This document shows, in pieces, positions 1 through 11,554 of a DNA stretch of 64,000 bases. Numbering within the stretch: the first letter of the stretch is position 1; every line of letters begins with the position of its first letter. The notes below the pieces were generated by a model. That model did not search any database. It saw only the letters and a list, made by a program, of their open reading frames with translations, and was not told the origin of the DNA. The position numbers and the translations under genes were made by a program. This DNA comes from Conidiobolus incongruus B7586 (lineage: Eukaryota; Entomophthoromycota; Entomophthoromycetes; Entomophthorales; Conidiobolaceae): NCBI GenBank assembly GCA_000697335.1, contig JNEM01015104.1, forward strand, positions 1 through 64,000, given 5' to 3'.

Positions 1-223
1 TCTGCAGGAAAATTTAATTGGTTTGTGAAACATCAAATTTCAGTCTTTAATAAAAAGAACTGTTTTTTAGGTGTTAGATCTTTGCCAAAAGTATGGCAAA
101 AAGTTATTAGAAATAAAGGAAATTATTAATTTTATATTATATATTTATTTTTACTTTGTATATATTACAATGTTTATTTTTTTTCAATCACAAAAAATTC
201 CCATTATTTAAATTACAAAGTAA
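1..223 (+). mobile_element. 3' end of a mariner element, copy A
   Basis: The first 223 bases almost match the last 223 bases of the fuller mariner copy at 45626-46941. They include the C-terminal transposase codons and the right inverted repeat that ends in GTAA. A TA follows at 224-225, as expected for the TA target duplication of Tc1/mariner elements. The element continues to the left of the window, so its 5' part cannot be judged. The near identity to copy D says the two are young relatives. Confidence 0.85.
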
Positions 224-239
224 TAATTTAACTATAAAA

Positions 240-1383
240 GTATAAATCAATTATATAATTTATAATTATTTAAATTATAAAGAAATATATATAAAAATTG
301 AAAAAATTAGTCTTTTAATAAAGTTTATATAATATATATATATAAACTAATATTTTGAAAATATTTATATTTATTATTTTTATTTAAAAATATAAGTTTA
401 ATTTTAATAATATTTATATTAAATAGTGATTATCAAAAGTTTTTTATTTTGATATTATTAAAACTTAGTAATATATATATTAAAATTATTTGAAATTTAA
501 AAATAGTTTATAAAGTTAATATACTATTAAAATCTATTATTTATTATTCAATTTATCATTTTAAAATTAAAAAAAATTTTATTTAATTTATTTTAAAATT
601 TATATAAATTTAAATTATCATTTATTATTGTTATTTTTTTATTAATTAATAATATAAAAATAATAAATTGAAATAAAAAAGTTTTTTATTTTAATTAAAG
701 AATTATCTAATTAATTTAATATTAACTTTATAAGTATTTTATATATATTAAAGTTTGAAACTAAATTTATTTAATAAAAAATATAAAATAGATATCTTAT
801 GATTTGACTAAAGTTTAAAAGAAAATTTGAATATTTATAGGCAAATAAAACATATTAAAATATTACCAAATTTAAAAGTTATTATAATAAATTATTGTAA
901 ATAAAGGATTTTATAATTTTCAATATAATCCCTTACTTATAAATTAATCAAAATATTGGGTTAAACTAGAATAATCCCTTTTATAAATTTAAATAAATAA
1001 ATGCTTTATTGATAAATAAGTTTTAATTATTATAAAAGTTTATAATTATATATAGTTTTTTTTAATCTTTAAAGATAAATTAATTAATTATAAGTTTTAT
1101 ATTGTTTTTTTAAATAAAATTATTTTTAATTAATTTTTATATTATAAATTATAAATACCTAATATTTTATATAATAATTATAAAATACATAAAGCTGAAC
1201 TTATAAAAATTTTTTTTATAAAATAAACTAAAAAAAGCTACCATATCTAATATATTAACTTAATTATAACTTTTATAACTATAATATTATTAGATAATTA
1301 AATAATATGCTTATAATAAAAAAAATCTTATAAATAAATCAAATTAGCTTTTAAAATATTAAATTTTAGTTTTTAATAAAAAA
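240..1383 (+). mobile_element. decayed mariner copy B, cut at an adapter
   Basis: Blocks in the same order as the copy at 45626-46941 can be followed: a block near 421-470 matches 45825-45875, one near 745-1010 matches 46130-46400, and one near 1170-1380 matches the transposase 3' half. Almost all G and C have become A or T, so no reading frame survives. The left edge is approximate. Homology stops exactly at 1383, where a 19-bp sequencing-adapter sequence begins, about 200 bp short of the expected right end. Confidence 0.7.
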
Positions 1384-1402
1384 AGATGTGTATAAGAGAC
1401 AG
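1384..1402. other. Tn5 mosaic end (Nextera-type adapter) artefact
   Basis: The 19 bases AGATGTGTATAAGAGACAG are an exact match to the Tn5 transposase mosaic end used in tagmentation library kits. It sits in otherwise A/T-dominated DNA and separates two mariner fragments of opposite orientation. This is almost certainly leftover adapter in the assembly and not genomic sequence. Confidence 0.93.
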
Positions 1403-2282
1403 ATATTATATAATATAATAAATATCTTGAATTTATGATATGAAGACTAATTGAAAATGATTTTATTTAAAAAATATAATTATAATATTAATAGATTAAA
1501 CTTTGAAAATCAAATAAAATAATTATATATTATTAAAATAAATTATAATAATATATATCTATTTAAAAAATACATATTAAAAATTACCAAAGTGGTTATT
1601 TTGTTTTGTGTTTAAATAATGAATTATATACAAAAATTAAAATTGATTAAGATATTTTATATTAAAGGTTCATTAGTTATATTTTGATAATTTATTTTGA
1701 TTATAGTTACTTTAGTTATCTTTTGAATTTTGGTTAAATTATAAGGTATCTATTTTGCTTTTTTAATTAAACTAAGTTTTAACTTTAATGTAAAAAATAT
1801 ACTTATATTATTAATATTAATTTATTTTATAAAGTTTTTAACTAAAATAAAAAAATTCTTTTTGATATTAATTTTTAATTTTTTAAGAGAAAAATATAAC
1901 AATAGAAATTGATAGATTATTGTAAATTTTAAATAATATCCTTTTTAACTTTAAAATGAAAATTTATTGATTAATGGTGATTTTAGTTAAATATTATCTT
2001 TTTAGACTCTTCATAAAACTTAAATTATTTCAAAAGGTATATAGCAAATTTTAAATAATACTAAAATAAAAATCTTATAATGATCATGATTTAATTTGAA
2101 CATAATTAATTTCAATAATAAATTATTAAATAAAAATATTTTAATAAGAAATAATTAAAAATGAATATATATAATTTGAAAATATCAATTTTCCTATATA
2201 TTTTGTATAAAATTTAATTTTTAAAGAAAAATATTTGAAAATCAGTAATTGAAAGATTTGCCATTTTTTCATTCATAATTAA
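1403..2282 (-). mobile_element. decayed mariner copy C, minus strand
   Basis: This stretch aligns in order with the minus-strand copy at 54187-55488: 1403-1520 resembles about 54550-54660, 1600-1790 resembles 54780-54960, and 2160-2282 resembles the transposase-upstream end. The right terminal repeat ends at 2282 in TTAA followed by TA (2283-2284). The part that would encode the transposase C-terminus is missing, because homology begins abruptly next to the adapter at 1384-1402. It is heavily decayed toward A and T with no open frame. Confidence 0.65.
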
Positions 2283-2284
2283 TA

Positions 2285-2982
2285 GATAAAATATTAATGA
2301 TTATTCATAGGCTGTCTAATTCTTGATTTAATTTGATAGGCGTGCTCAGAACCAGTAGAAATTCTGGAAACAGTATGCTTAAGGTAATACAATGTAACTT
2401 AACCTAAAATCGAAAAAATGCTGGAATAATAATAAGTGATGTCAATTCAGAATAATTAGCAACATTATTAAATTCAATAATAATAAGGTTATATAATCAT
2501 AAACAAATGATTGGGTCTATATCTAATTAACAAGATCTTTTATAAGGTTGAGTATGATTATTTTATTCAATTGATTAAAACCGAGGGTGATATAAGATAA
2601 ATCAAAAAATCAATTTCAGTTAATACTTGTTAAATGATTCAAAATATTTGATAACTAAAATATTGAAAATTTTCCAATCATACCATTATCATTTACATAA
2701 TATAAAATATTTAGTAAAAAACCAGATGAATTGAATAAATATATGATTGAAATAATGATTAAGTATATTTAGAATATTAATTTTAAAAAATATATTATAT
2801 ATAAATTTTATATTGAAATATTCTGATATGAAAGATGACGTTATTGATAATTTTTAAAATTGAAATGTGAGAGATAGAATGGTAGTAAACAATTATGGGA
2901 TCAGACTAATTTAAATAGATATGTACGCGTCATAAGTTTTCAAATAATTCATTTTGTTTTTGCAATTGATCAATATTATATA
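2285..2982. other. intergenic DNA upstream of RPN1
   Basis: No reading frame is visible. Base composition is more mixed than in the mariner block on its left. An ACGCGT hexamer lies at 2925-2930, 58 bp before the RPN1 start; its resemblance to an MCB element is only suggestive. I saw no GGTGGCAAA proteasome-associated element. Confidence 0.4.
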
Positions 2983-5662
2983 ATGACTCAAGAACAAACT
3001 ATCGACAAAAACAACAATAATATCAAAGAAACCCCCTCAAAAGACAAAAAAAAGGAGAAAAATCCCGATGAGGACCTATCTGAGGAAGATCTCGAACTCT
3101 TAAATCAACTCGAACAACTGGTTAATATTTTGAGTGACTCTACCAAAATTTCTTCACATGAGCAAGCTTTAGATACTATGAGTACTACTATTAAAACTGC
3201 TACTACCTCAATGACCTCAGTTCCCAAACCATTGAAATTTCTCTCAAGGTTCTACGATACTTTAGTGACCACTTACGAAAGTTGGATGGAAGACAAGAGA
3301 AAATTACTATTGGCAGATATTTTATCGATTCTTTCTATGACTCATGGCGACGAATCTAACCATTTATGTCTCAAATACCGTTTGGCAGGCTCTCAAGAGA
3401 ATCTCGAATCTTGGGGACATGAATATATTAGATATCTTTCACTCGAAATTGGCAAAGAATTTAACCTCCGTCAATCTAATACAAATCCAGAAGTAGAGGA
3501 CTTGCTTAAGCTGGCTTTGGAAATTGTTCCCTTTTTCTTAAAGCACAACGCTGAAGCTGATGCTGTTGATTTGCTCTACGAATTGGAATCTATTGATAAA
3601 CTTCCTCAATTTGTCGATAAGAATACCTACGAAAGAGTTGGACTTTATATGGTTAGGTATGCAATAATTTTTAATTAATATTCACATACACTAATTTTTA
3701 TATAGATGTGTCAACTTATTACCTCCTCCAGATGATATAGAATTCTTGCGCACCGCTTATTCAATTTATTTTGCTCAAGAACAATGGACACATTCAATCT
3801 TATTGGCCATTCGATTGAGTGATCCAGAGTTAATCAAAGAAACATTCTTCGCCTGTCCTGAAGGTAGCGTTAGAAAGCAATTAGCCTTTTTATTAGCTCG
3901 CCAAGATTTATCAATTGAAGTTGAAGATCAAGAGTATATCGATATTTTTAACAACACCCACCTTTCCAAGCACTTCCTCGCTCTGGCTAAAGAGTTGGAT
4001 GTATTAGAACCAAAGCTTCCCAATGATATTTATAAAACTCATCTTGAAAATACTTTTGGTTCCTCTGGAGTTGATTCTGCTTCTCAAAACTTGGCTGCCA
4101 CTTTTACCAACGCTTTTGTAAATGCTGCTTTTTGTTCTGATAAACTTATCACTAACACTGAAGATTCAAACGTTTGGGTATACAAGCACAAAGATCATGG
4201 TAAGGTTTCTGCTGTTGCCGCTTTGGGTATGATTTATTTATGGGATGTTGAAACTGGCCTTGCACAGATCGATAGATACATGTATAGTAATGATGATTAT
4301 ACTAAAGCTGGTGCTCTTTTGGCTATTGGTATTTTGACAAATCGCACCAAATCCGAAAATGACCCTGCTTTTGCTTTACTCTCTGAATATGTTTATGGAA
4401 CCAACAATACAACTCGAATTGGATCTATTGCAGGTTTAGGCATCGCTCATGTAGGTTCCAATCATTCTGATCTTGTTGATCACTTACTTCCTTTGGTTAC
4501 TGATACTACTGTCACTATGGAAATCTCATCTATGGCGGCTTTATCAATTGGTATGATCTGTGTAGGTTCACTAAATGGTGAAATTACTAGTAGCATTCTT
4601 CAAACTTTTATGGAACGTGAAGATTCTCAACTTAAAGATTCTCACGCTAGATTCATGGGCTTAGGACTTGCTTTGTTATGCTTGGGTAAACAAGATGCTT
4701 CTGAACCTATTTTGGAAGCTCTTAAAACTATTAGCCATCCACTTTCTGATTTAGTTTATGTCATGGTCCTTGCTTGTTCCTATGCTGGAACCGGAAATGT
4801 TCTTAAAGTTCAAGAAATGCTTCATATTTGCAATGACCATTTAGATAAGGAAAAAGAAGATGATCAATACCAAGCTTTCGCCGTTTTGGGTGTCGCTTTA
4901 ATTGCTATGGGTGAAGAGATTGGTTCAGAAATGGCTATGCGTACCTTCAGTCATTTAATGCATTATGGTGAGCCTGTTATTAGAAGAGCCGTTCCCTTGG
5001 CCATTGCTTTGGAATGTACTTCGAACCCTACTGTTCCTGTTTTGGATACTCTTTCTAAATATTCTCATGATAATGATGTTAATGTAGCTATTAATGCCAT
5101 TTTTGCTCTCGGTCTCGTTGGAGCCGGTACCAATAATGCTCGTCTTGCACAAATGCTTCGTCAACTTGCTTCCTACTACCATAAAGATCCCAACTGCTTA
5201 TTCATGGTTCGTATTGCTCAAGGTTTATTACATATGGGTAAAGGTACCCTTTCTGCTACTCCATCTCATTCTGATCGCAATTTGTTATCTTCAACTGCCT
5301 TGTCTGGTTTATTGGTCACCTTAACTGCTCTCACTGATGCCAACAACACAATATTTGCTAGCTCTCATTACTTCTTGTACTATTTGGTAACTGCTATTTA
5401 TCCAAGGTTCTTAATCACATTGGATGAGAATCTTGAACCTCTTCCCACGACTGTTAGAGTTGGTCAAGCAGTTGATGTTGTTGGACAAGCTGGTCGCCCT
5501 AAAACTATTACCGGATTCCAAACTCACTCTACTCCAGTCTTGCTTGCTTATTCTGAACGTGCTGAATTGGCTACAGAGGAATACATATCATGTTCGCATA
5601 TTCTCGAAAGCTTTGTGATTCTTAAGAAGAATCCCGATTATAAGGATGAAAAAGATGACTGA
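2983..5662 (+). CDS. RPN1: 26S proteasome regulatory subunit RPN1 (PSMD2)
   Basis: This encodes the large scaffold subunit of the 19S proteasome base, which docks ubiquitin receptors and shuttle factors next to the ATPase ring. Two exons, 2983-3656 and 3706-5662, are joined across a 49-bp GT-AG intron, which splits an Arg codon and gives MVRCVNLLPPP at the junction. The product is 876 residues, close to human PSMD2 (908). An acidic Lys/Glu-rich N-terminus (about 1-45) precedes helical repeats. Proteasome/cyclosome repeats with Ala/Gly-Leu-Gly units such as AALGMIYLWD and AGLGIAHVG run from about 391 to 760, followed by the conserved C-terminal domain ending in a charged tail. It converges on USO1, with 296 bp between stop codons. 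No break is seen. Confidence 0.97.
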
Positions 5663-5958
5663 ATAATCTCAAATTAAGTTGGTTATAATATCTTGATTTT
5701 ATAAAAATTTATTTTACAATATACATTAAATTTTTATTGTTATTAACATAATCTAAAATTAAAATAAATTTATGTTACTTTTTTATATCATAAATAAATT
5801 AATAAAGTTTTAAATATATTTGATACAATTAGTATTTAACAGATTTTAGGTATAATGGTAATTGTGAAATTAACGAATATCAAATACATCTCAAATATTT
5901 GATTTATATTAATGAAATTTATTTAATTGCTATAAATTAAATTAAATTTAATAGCAAA

Positions 5959-8566
5959 TTACAGATACATAATATTATTCTTCTTTGGTGCATTGTTAGA
6001 TTGGGGAGGCTGAGGTGGTTGGAAATGGTGAGGAGGTGGAGGTGAAGGTGATTTAGGTTTAGGAGAAGCATGATAAACAGGCGATACAGGTGTTGTGAGA
6101 TTAGATGATGGATTCGACTTTGGAGGTGGAGATGAATTGGATATGTTATTAACAGGAGTAACTGACTGTGGTGATATGGGAGTAGATCCTGATACTATGC
6201 CTGGCTGAAGAGTGGTTGGTTCTGGCAATTTACTCTGTTCTAAACTTTTAATTATAGAAGATGTGTTTGAAGAAATTGGTTCAGTTGCATCATTTGGATT
6301 GGAAATACCAGCATTTTGGAGCAATTTTTTCAATCTATCTATTTCAAAATGGTAATTTTGTTCTTTAATTTCAAGTTGAGCAAGTCGATCCCTTAATTGA
6401 TTGATGATTTCATCTTTTTGAATTAGCTGATTCTTTAAGCTAGCTACAACGTCCATTTGTGAAGGAGTTTTGCAGCGATCTTGAACCAATGTCTGCTGAG
6501 CAATCTCAAAATTTCCTTTTAAAAACTCAACAAACTGATAATCAAAATAAAATGGAGCTAAAGTAAAGTCAATTTCTTGGTTGAAAGTATCGGGTACTTG
6601 ATACCATGGCATAGCATTTCTAAAGATTGGGATATCTCTTAAACGTCCAATAGCGTTAATAATATGATCTGGATCCATTCTATTAAGGATGGCGCTTCTT
6701 AAAGTATTCAAACGAATGGGAGATATTTTGTCATCACTAAATTGGTATATTATACACAAAAGAAAAGCACATAAACCTTGAATCATGGGATGGCTTGAGA
6801 CAGATTGATGGCATTGTTCCACAAAAAATCTTAAGTTAGACTCTTGCTCAAGGAATCGTGCAATTGAAACTGGACTATCATGAAGCCAGATACACAGCAA
6901 TGATAGGTATCCTATACATGAACGAATCTGAGAATCGCTTTTGTGCTCTTGGGTAATGGATTGTAAAAATCTTTTGGAAATTAAATGAATTAAATAATTG
7001 TCATGACTTGGATTGTTGTAATCGATGCAGATGGAGAGGGCCATAGTCTTACACTGATTGTTTTTATATAAAATATGAGCTAAAGCAAGAGTGGTAGCCC
7101 ATGATTGAATAAAACTGGAATCGTCATTTGGAATTTTAATTAAGCCATCAAGAATGATAGAACCAACAGATTGAGGGATGGCTGCATTTTTCTCGTTTGG
7201 ATTCAAATCAGGAGGTAAGTTCAATGTAGACACTAATGCGGATTGTCCATCTGGGTTAGACCAAAGATAACTTTCAATGACATGCAATGAGGCAATGCGA
7301 AGTGAAGGATCTTGATCCTCTCCAACACAGATTCGAGTGAGATAAACTAAAAATGGCTCAGGAGGTGAAGACTGAACCATGGATTGTGAAATGAATGCTT
7401 GATTCATTGAATGATCTCGAGTGACATGGCCAATGGCAAACAGTATATGTGATTTAAGAATAGCAGGTATTTGAGGATTAGAGCATAATTCGATTAGCTG
7501 TGGTATTAACCCGCATTGTCCCATAACAGTTTGATTGGCTTTAGAATGGATGCCTCTGGGTATAGCTAGACATCGTATCAATCCCATTAAGGCGATTGTA
7601 TTAGCCATCTTTTGGCTTCTCCAATATTCCATATCTTCAGGCAGTATTAAAGGAATTCGCTGGATATAACTTGATTCTCTGAAAAAGCTCAAGTTCGAAG
7701 GATTGTTTTTTAACAAATTTTGCATCAATGTGATACAATCTTGAACTACAATATCCCCTTCCATTCCTCCTTCTTTAGTGATGATATGATATAGGTTTTC
7801 AAAAATATTTTGAAACACTACCATCTTCTGTAATTCAGGATTGGATTCAGTAATAGAAATAAGAAATAGTAAAGTATCACTTCTTAATCTCTCATTTTCT
7901 TCCAAAAGCAATTCTGTCAAAAAGCCTACTGTATTAGGATTGGATAAAATTCCAGATTGAACCAAGTCAGAAACATGTGAATATAATTTGGAAAGTGACT
8001 GTAAAGCGTAAAATCTAACATAAAAATCATTTACAGCCAAAGTATCAATAATATAAGATATATTTTTAAATTCCTAGTAAAGAAAATTAATTTAATACAA
8101 AGAATATTATTATTAAATATTACTTTAGCAAAAGTTTCAGCAAAAGTAAAACCTAAATTCTCTATATCCTAAAGAAAATAGTTAGTTATCAAGAATAATG
8201 AAAATTTTCAAAATCCTCACTTCATTTTCTGGAGTAAATAATGAATTCAATGTTTCTAAAGCCGCCTTTAGCATGTTAGGATCATCTTTATCTTCAGAAA
8301 TAACCCTTATAATACCATCTAAGCATGATATCCCTATTTGCTAAAACAAATTGGTATTAAACAAAATAAATATATATTAATAACAAATATAATAATACAT
8401 TTTTGTGAGTTTTTGCGAAATTTTTTAAACCAAGTAAACTTGCTCTTCGATCTTCAATGAAAGTTGAAGTGATGAGTCTATCTGTGTAGATCTGAATAGT
8501 TTCGGTGATTGAGGAATCTCCATTAGGATCCTCAGCTGATGAAAAGCTAGAAAATAAAAAGCTCAT
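5959..8566 (-). CDS. USO1: vesicle tether USO1/p115 with a short coiled coil
   Basis: This is a general vesicular transport factor that tethers ER-derived vesicles to Golgi membranes. Four exons, 8566-8399, 8340-8221, 8168-8124 and 8073-5959, are all in phase 0 and separated by GT-AG introns of 58, 52 and 50 bp. The product is 815 residues. The N-terminus aligns with human p115 (ETIQ...DRLITSTFIEDRRA versus ETIQKLCDRVASSTLLDDRRN). The armadillo-like head fills about 1-640 and contains the conserved NLLKNNPSNLSFFRESSYIQR stretch. Only about 50 residues of coiled coil follow (651-700), then a Pro/Ser/Asn-rich tail (701-815). The family usually has a much longer coiled coil (human 962 residues, yeast about 1790) and an acidic end; here both are reduced or absent. 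No TATA box is seen. Confidence 0.95.
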
Positions 8567-11354
8567 TTAGATTGAAATGAATTAGAGAAGTGAATAAGTC
8601 TGGGTTTGATCAAATAGATTTCATTTAAATTAGAATGCCATTTATTTAATTGAATTATTAAGGGATTTCTATTATCACCTTTATCATCATATAAAATTTA
8701 AACGATTATAATCAATATATCCATTATATTTTATCCTTATTATAAATTCAAAAACATTGGCCCAATAAAGTATAACCACGTTCATATTTTTTTTGTTTCT
8801 ATAATTAGATAAAATAAATATATAAAACCCTTGTCAAAACTAATAACTAAGATATTCATATATTCTTTGAAGAATGATTACAGTATTAAAATATAAAGAT
8901 GATCAAATCATAATTATTTTTACTTTCTCATTGTTATTTTTAGTTTGAATATTAAATCTAATCAAATTATTTTAATTCAGTTATTTATAACATATTCATA
9001 AATTAATGAATATAGCATTGTAGATTTTATATTTAATATTTTATTCTTATTATTGGTTTAACAACATTATAATTAAAATATGCTATAATAATAGATAAGT
9101 GATGCTAAGTTACAATACTAAACATAAATTATATTTTAAATCCTACACTTTCTCATAGTTATAATTTACTATTAAACAAATACAAATTAGGCAATTCAAA
9201 ATAATTCACAAAAAACTAAATAAAGAGATAATATAAGTGATATACAATATTATTCAAATGAAAATGATTTTTAGGTAATATGTTTTTAATTGTGACTGTG
9301 TAATTCGAAATCATTTTGATTATGATGCTTTGATAAAAATTCAAATCTGTACAATTGTAATATTATAAAATTAATGTGTTAGAAATAAATTTAATCCAAA
9401 TATAACAAATAATTTGAACAAATTTATAAAGATTATTATTATCACTATGAAATCAAATTATTTAATGTTCTTAAAAGGTTACAATTTAGATATTAACTCA
9501 TTAATATTGGCAATTGCATTTGATAATATGTATTAAAATTTTACATAATATAAAAATTGCAAAATATTTGCAAAGCATAATGAACTAGCTTCAACTAGAA
9601 GAATTAGAAATAAATTTTGTGAATCGAAAAATATTATATAAAGTTAAACAACACAGTGATCAATATAAAATATTAGATTTAATAGAGAAAATGTATAGTA
9701 ATTTTGATTTTAATAAATTATTATGTTATGATGTATATTCAACGATTTGTATATCAATAATAAACACTCAGATTAAGTTGAAAGTAAACAATGGTAAGTA
9801 TATATGTTTAATCTTGACCAAGTAAGAAAAATAGCTCTAATCTAGACTTGAACACAGGTAACAAGTTAAATCAACTTTTTAATCATTGTGAAATGCTGCA
9901 TTTTATCAATATTGTTACCAAAGGATGAGATTGAGGACACTATCTCCTAATTTTTTAATTCATAAAAATAAAATTTGAGTAACTGATATATTATTAACTG
10001 GTTCAAAAAATAATTTTAAAAGTATATCTGATTAAAGATATATTTTACAAGAGTTTTTGCTCCATATATATTGATCATTATTGTGTTTGAAATTAATCAA
10101 TATTTGTTTTGAAAATGCGAAATTACCAAATCAATTTTAATCTTGATAATTTGTGAAAAATAAAACTACATGTTTTGGTAATTTTCCACAGCCAAATGGA
10201 TGAAACATTAAATGATCAGATATTTTATCACTATTCTAGATTGTACTTTAGCTATTATACTGACATTAGCTTGTGTACTATATATTAATATGAAGTTATT
10301 ATTTTTGATGCTTTTTCAGATTATTCAACGGAATGAATTCTATAGTTTCATAAGGGACTATTCTCACAATTAAATTCATAATCCTAAACAGCTTGTTGGA
10401 TATAAACTCTTTATACTTGATTGGCTCTTTACAAATTAAAATATATCACATTATATTACGACTTCTGAAATATTAAATTAAATTAAAATATTCATGCGTT
10501 ATCTCAAATTCATAATAAGACCATTTGTGTTATCAATTTTATAATCAATATTCATCCACACATTTTTAATTATTGGCATTACTCTCAGTTATTTTTGTAA
10601 TCGCGGTATTTGTAAAAGATGATAGAATATATGCAACTTGTAATTATACTAAATTCTACCTAATAATACCTCAATTGCAATAACTGAATAGAAAATCTAA
10701 TTAAAGAGAGCATTGGAGAAAAAATCCCCAGTTTTAACAAATTAATGTAATCCTTTTTGAAGATTGGTTGAATGAAAATGAATATTACTTATTTGATAAA
10801 AAGGCTAACGGTTATTTTAACCTATCTATTCAACTATTAATCCAATTGAATTTGGAGTGGAATTTCAGATCAATCAAATAAATCTGTACCCCCACACTTG
10901 ATTTTAAATCACCTGTTAATCTAGTTCAATAGAATCATTAAAAACTATATTGACTCATTTATAACTCAAAGTATTTTAATTTTTTCAAACAAAATTGATA
11001 AATTCTCATCATTATTACTCCGGCAATCTTATGATATTTTTAATTTTTAATTTTAATTTTCTATTTATTATCCTAGATAATGACCATCAAATACTCTACT
11101 ACATCATTTCAGTATCAAAATATTGTCCAATACATTTGGCATAACCATTAGCCAAGTAAAGAATAAGCTGAATATACAACGGTACTAATAATATAACATA
11201 TGTTTATATAGAATATAGCTTATAGACCATAATCAATATAATTATGTTTATCGCAAATATCATAAGTTTTTTTATCAAATATTAGTATTATTTGAAACCT
11301 TAATTCGATTCAATTAGAGTGAATATTTCAACATTTGTGCTTATAAATTAAATG
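8567..11354. other. intergenic region, no supported gene
   Basis: About 2.8 kb of A/T-rich DNA with patches of more mixed composition around 10150-10750. An open stretch at 9619-9825 lacks an ATG start, has no recognisable motif and is probably chance or a relic. A patch at 9830-9900 looks weakly tRNA-like but does not fold convincingly. Confidence 0.4.
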
Positions 11355-11368
11355 AGGGGGTAGGGGGG
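11355..11368 (+). promoter_or_regulatory. paired AGGGG boxes upstream of trehalase
   Basis: Two G-runs each preceded by A (AGGGGG at 11355-11360 and AGGGGGG at 11362-11368) stand out in A/T-rich DNA, 187-200 bp before the trehalase ATG. AGGGG is the core of the yeast stress response element bound by C2H2 factors of the Msn2/4 type, and trehalase genes are stress-controlled in yeasts. That the same control applies here is inference. Confidence 0.4.
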
Positions 11369-11417
11369 AAATCCTAATATGGTAAAAATGTGCAAATGCT
11401 AGTACATCTGGAAAAAG

Positions 11418-11424
11418 TATAAAA
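11418..11424 (+). promoter_or_regulatory. TATA box of the trehalase gene
   Basis: TATAAAA lies 131-137 bp before the trehalase start. A second A/T alternation at about 11504-11519 is nearer to the ATG and could serve instead. Confidence 0.4.
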
Positions 11425-11554
11425 GTAAGTCCATCAAACGCCTCAAAGTTTTATAAGAGCTTGGTTTCTGATCTGTCAGCCCTTTTAACTATAATTTATT
11501 CTTATATATATATATATATCTGATTCACACTAATTACATATTTAATATCAGCGA

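Noticed and set aside
9830-9900. tRNA-like patch on the minus strand
   Set aside because: A partial T-loop-like run is present, but no acceptor and anticodon stems pair convincingly.
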